The notes beneath the pieces were generated by a model, which saw only the letters and a program-made list of their open reading frames with translations, searched no databases and had not been told where the DNA came from. Shown in pieces: positions 63,670 through 64,000 of a stretch of DNA of 64,000 bases. The DNA comes from an uncultured Muribaculaceae bacterium (GTDB lineage: Bacteria; Bacteroidota; Bacteroidia; Bacteroidales; Muribaculaceae). The stretch is taken from positions 62,001 to 126,000 of the forward strand of contig CALUIB010000003.1 in assembly GCA_944320595.1 (NCBI GenBank), written 5' to 3'. The translations under genes and the position numbers were made by a program. Each line of letters starts with the position of its first letter. Positions within the stretch are counted from its first letter, which is position 1.

Positions 63670-64000
63670 TTTCACAAGCGACAATAACACAAGGCGCAGC
63701 TGCATTGTGGTGGCTGCATTAGCCGTAGCGGTGGTGACACTTGCGTGCCTGTGTCTTGTAGTGGGGGCGGTGGATATACCGGCCAGGGCTGTTTTCGACA
63801 TACTTGCTGGCCACGGCTGCGGCAATCAAGCATGGGAACTTATAATCACTCAATCGCGTCTGCCGCTTGTTGCCACTGCCGCGCTTGCCGGTGCGGCACT
63901 GTCGGTTGCCGGACTGCTGTTGCAGACGCTTTTCAACAACCCTCTTGCAGGTCCATCGATACTCGGGGTCTCGTCGGGGGCAAGCCTTGGCGTGGCCGTG
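63662..64000 (+). CDS. FecCD/BtuC-type ABC permease, 3' end missing
   Basis: 113 codons are visible from the ATG at 63662 to the window end. A first membrane helix (IVVAALAVAVVTLACLCLVVG) is followed by ITQSRLPLVATAALAGAALSVAGLLLQ and NNPLAGPSILGVSSGASLG, the diagnostic segment of FecCD-type permeases for iron-siderophore, heme or cobalamin uptake. It overlaps the binding-protein gene and is therefore co-translated with it. The ATPase gene should lie beyond the window. Confidence 0.93.
   Translation, partial: MNNFTSDNNTRRSCIVVAALAVAVVTLACLCLVVGAVDIPARAVFDILAGHGCGNQAWELIITQSRLPLVATAALAGAALSVAGLLLQTLFNNPLAGPSILGVSSGASLGVAV

Overview
The window looks like a chromosomal segment of a member of Bacteroidales, most likely a Muribaculaceae-type gut commensal. 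The evidence is the recurring promoter signature TAnnTTTG, often with a TTTG box 19-20 bases upstream. Family content agrees: DUF4105, DUF4831, DUF4836, DUF5689, PepSY-like lipoproteins, a secreted protein with a type IX-like sorting domain, a SecA with an N-terminal insertion, and 2-oxoacid:ferredoxin oxidoreductase. The genus is inferred, not proven. No rRNA, CRISPR array, transposase or integrase was seen.

Layout. (1) 1-10878, + strand: the distal part of a surface-polysaccharide (capsule or O-antigen) locus. It holds five glycosyltransferases, four hexapeptide-repeat acyltransferases (the first cut by the window edge), gmd and fcl for GDP-L-fucose, and between these two a fused nucleotidyltransferase/GHMP-kinase. 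It ends at a strong terminator. (2) 10994-18742, + strand, A+T-richer: a tightly coupled six-gene operon. It encodes an ECF-like sigma factor, a protein with an anti-sigma-like N-terminus joined to a C39-like cysteine peptidase and an acidic tail, a coiled-coil protein with a possible membrane-inserting N-terminus, two dynamin-like GTPases, and a small membrane-anchored protein. I do not recognise this set as a described system and consider it the main discovery candidate. An orphan gene and a DUF1232 gene follow. (3) 20014-27773, - strand: secA, an alkaline-phosphatase-superfamily enzyme, a DUF4105 protein and a probable DUF3843 protein. (4) 27937-30531: a large secreted repeat/fibronectin/MAM-like protein. 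(5) 30700-37803: phosphate uptake, pstSCAB, then a DUF5689 lipoprotein with its own promoter, then phoU. (6) 38177-41794, - strand: a DUF4836 lipoprotein and glgB. (7) 42163-45090, + strand: a PepSY-like lipoprotein, a ferredoxin-type aldo/keto reductase, and a Ser-Arg-Phe tRNA array whose last member is structurally odd. (8) 45188-50627, - strand: a shortened WYL-type regulator, a 55-residue protein, a DUF6624 lipoprotein, and korAB. (9) 51039-53463, + strand: class I fumarase and a small secreted protein. (10) 53591-59576, - strand: DJ-1, YeiH, YfcE, riboflavin synthase, DUF4831, a flippase-like membrane protein and superoxide dismutase. (11) 59718-60628: a divergent HxlR regulator and NTF2-like gene with a palindromic operator. 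(12) 60963-64000: an MFS exporter (-), then the start of an iron/cobalamin ABC uptake operon (+), cut by the window end.

Functionally, the segment combines envelope polysaccharide synthesis, phosphate acquisition, anaerobic central metabolism (KorAB, fumarase, branching enzyme) and oxidative-stress defence with one accessory island carrying the dynamin operon. All functions come from reading motifs and family resemblance; no database search was run.
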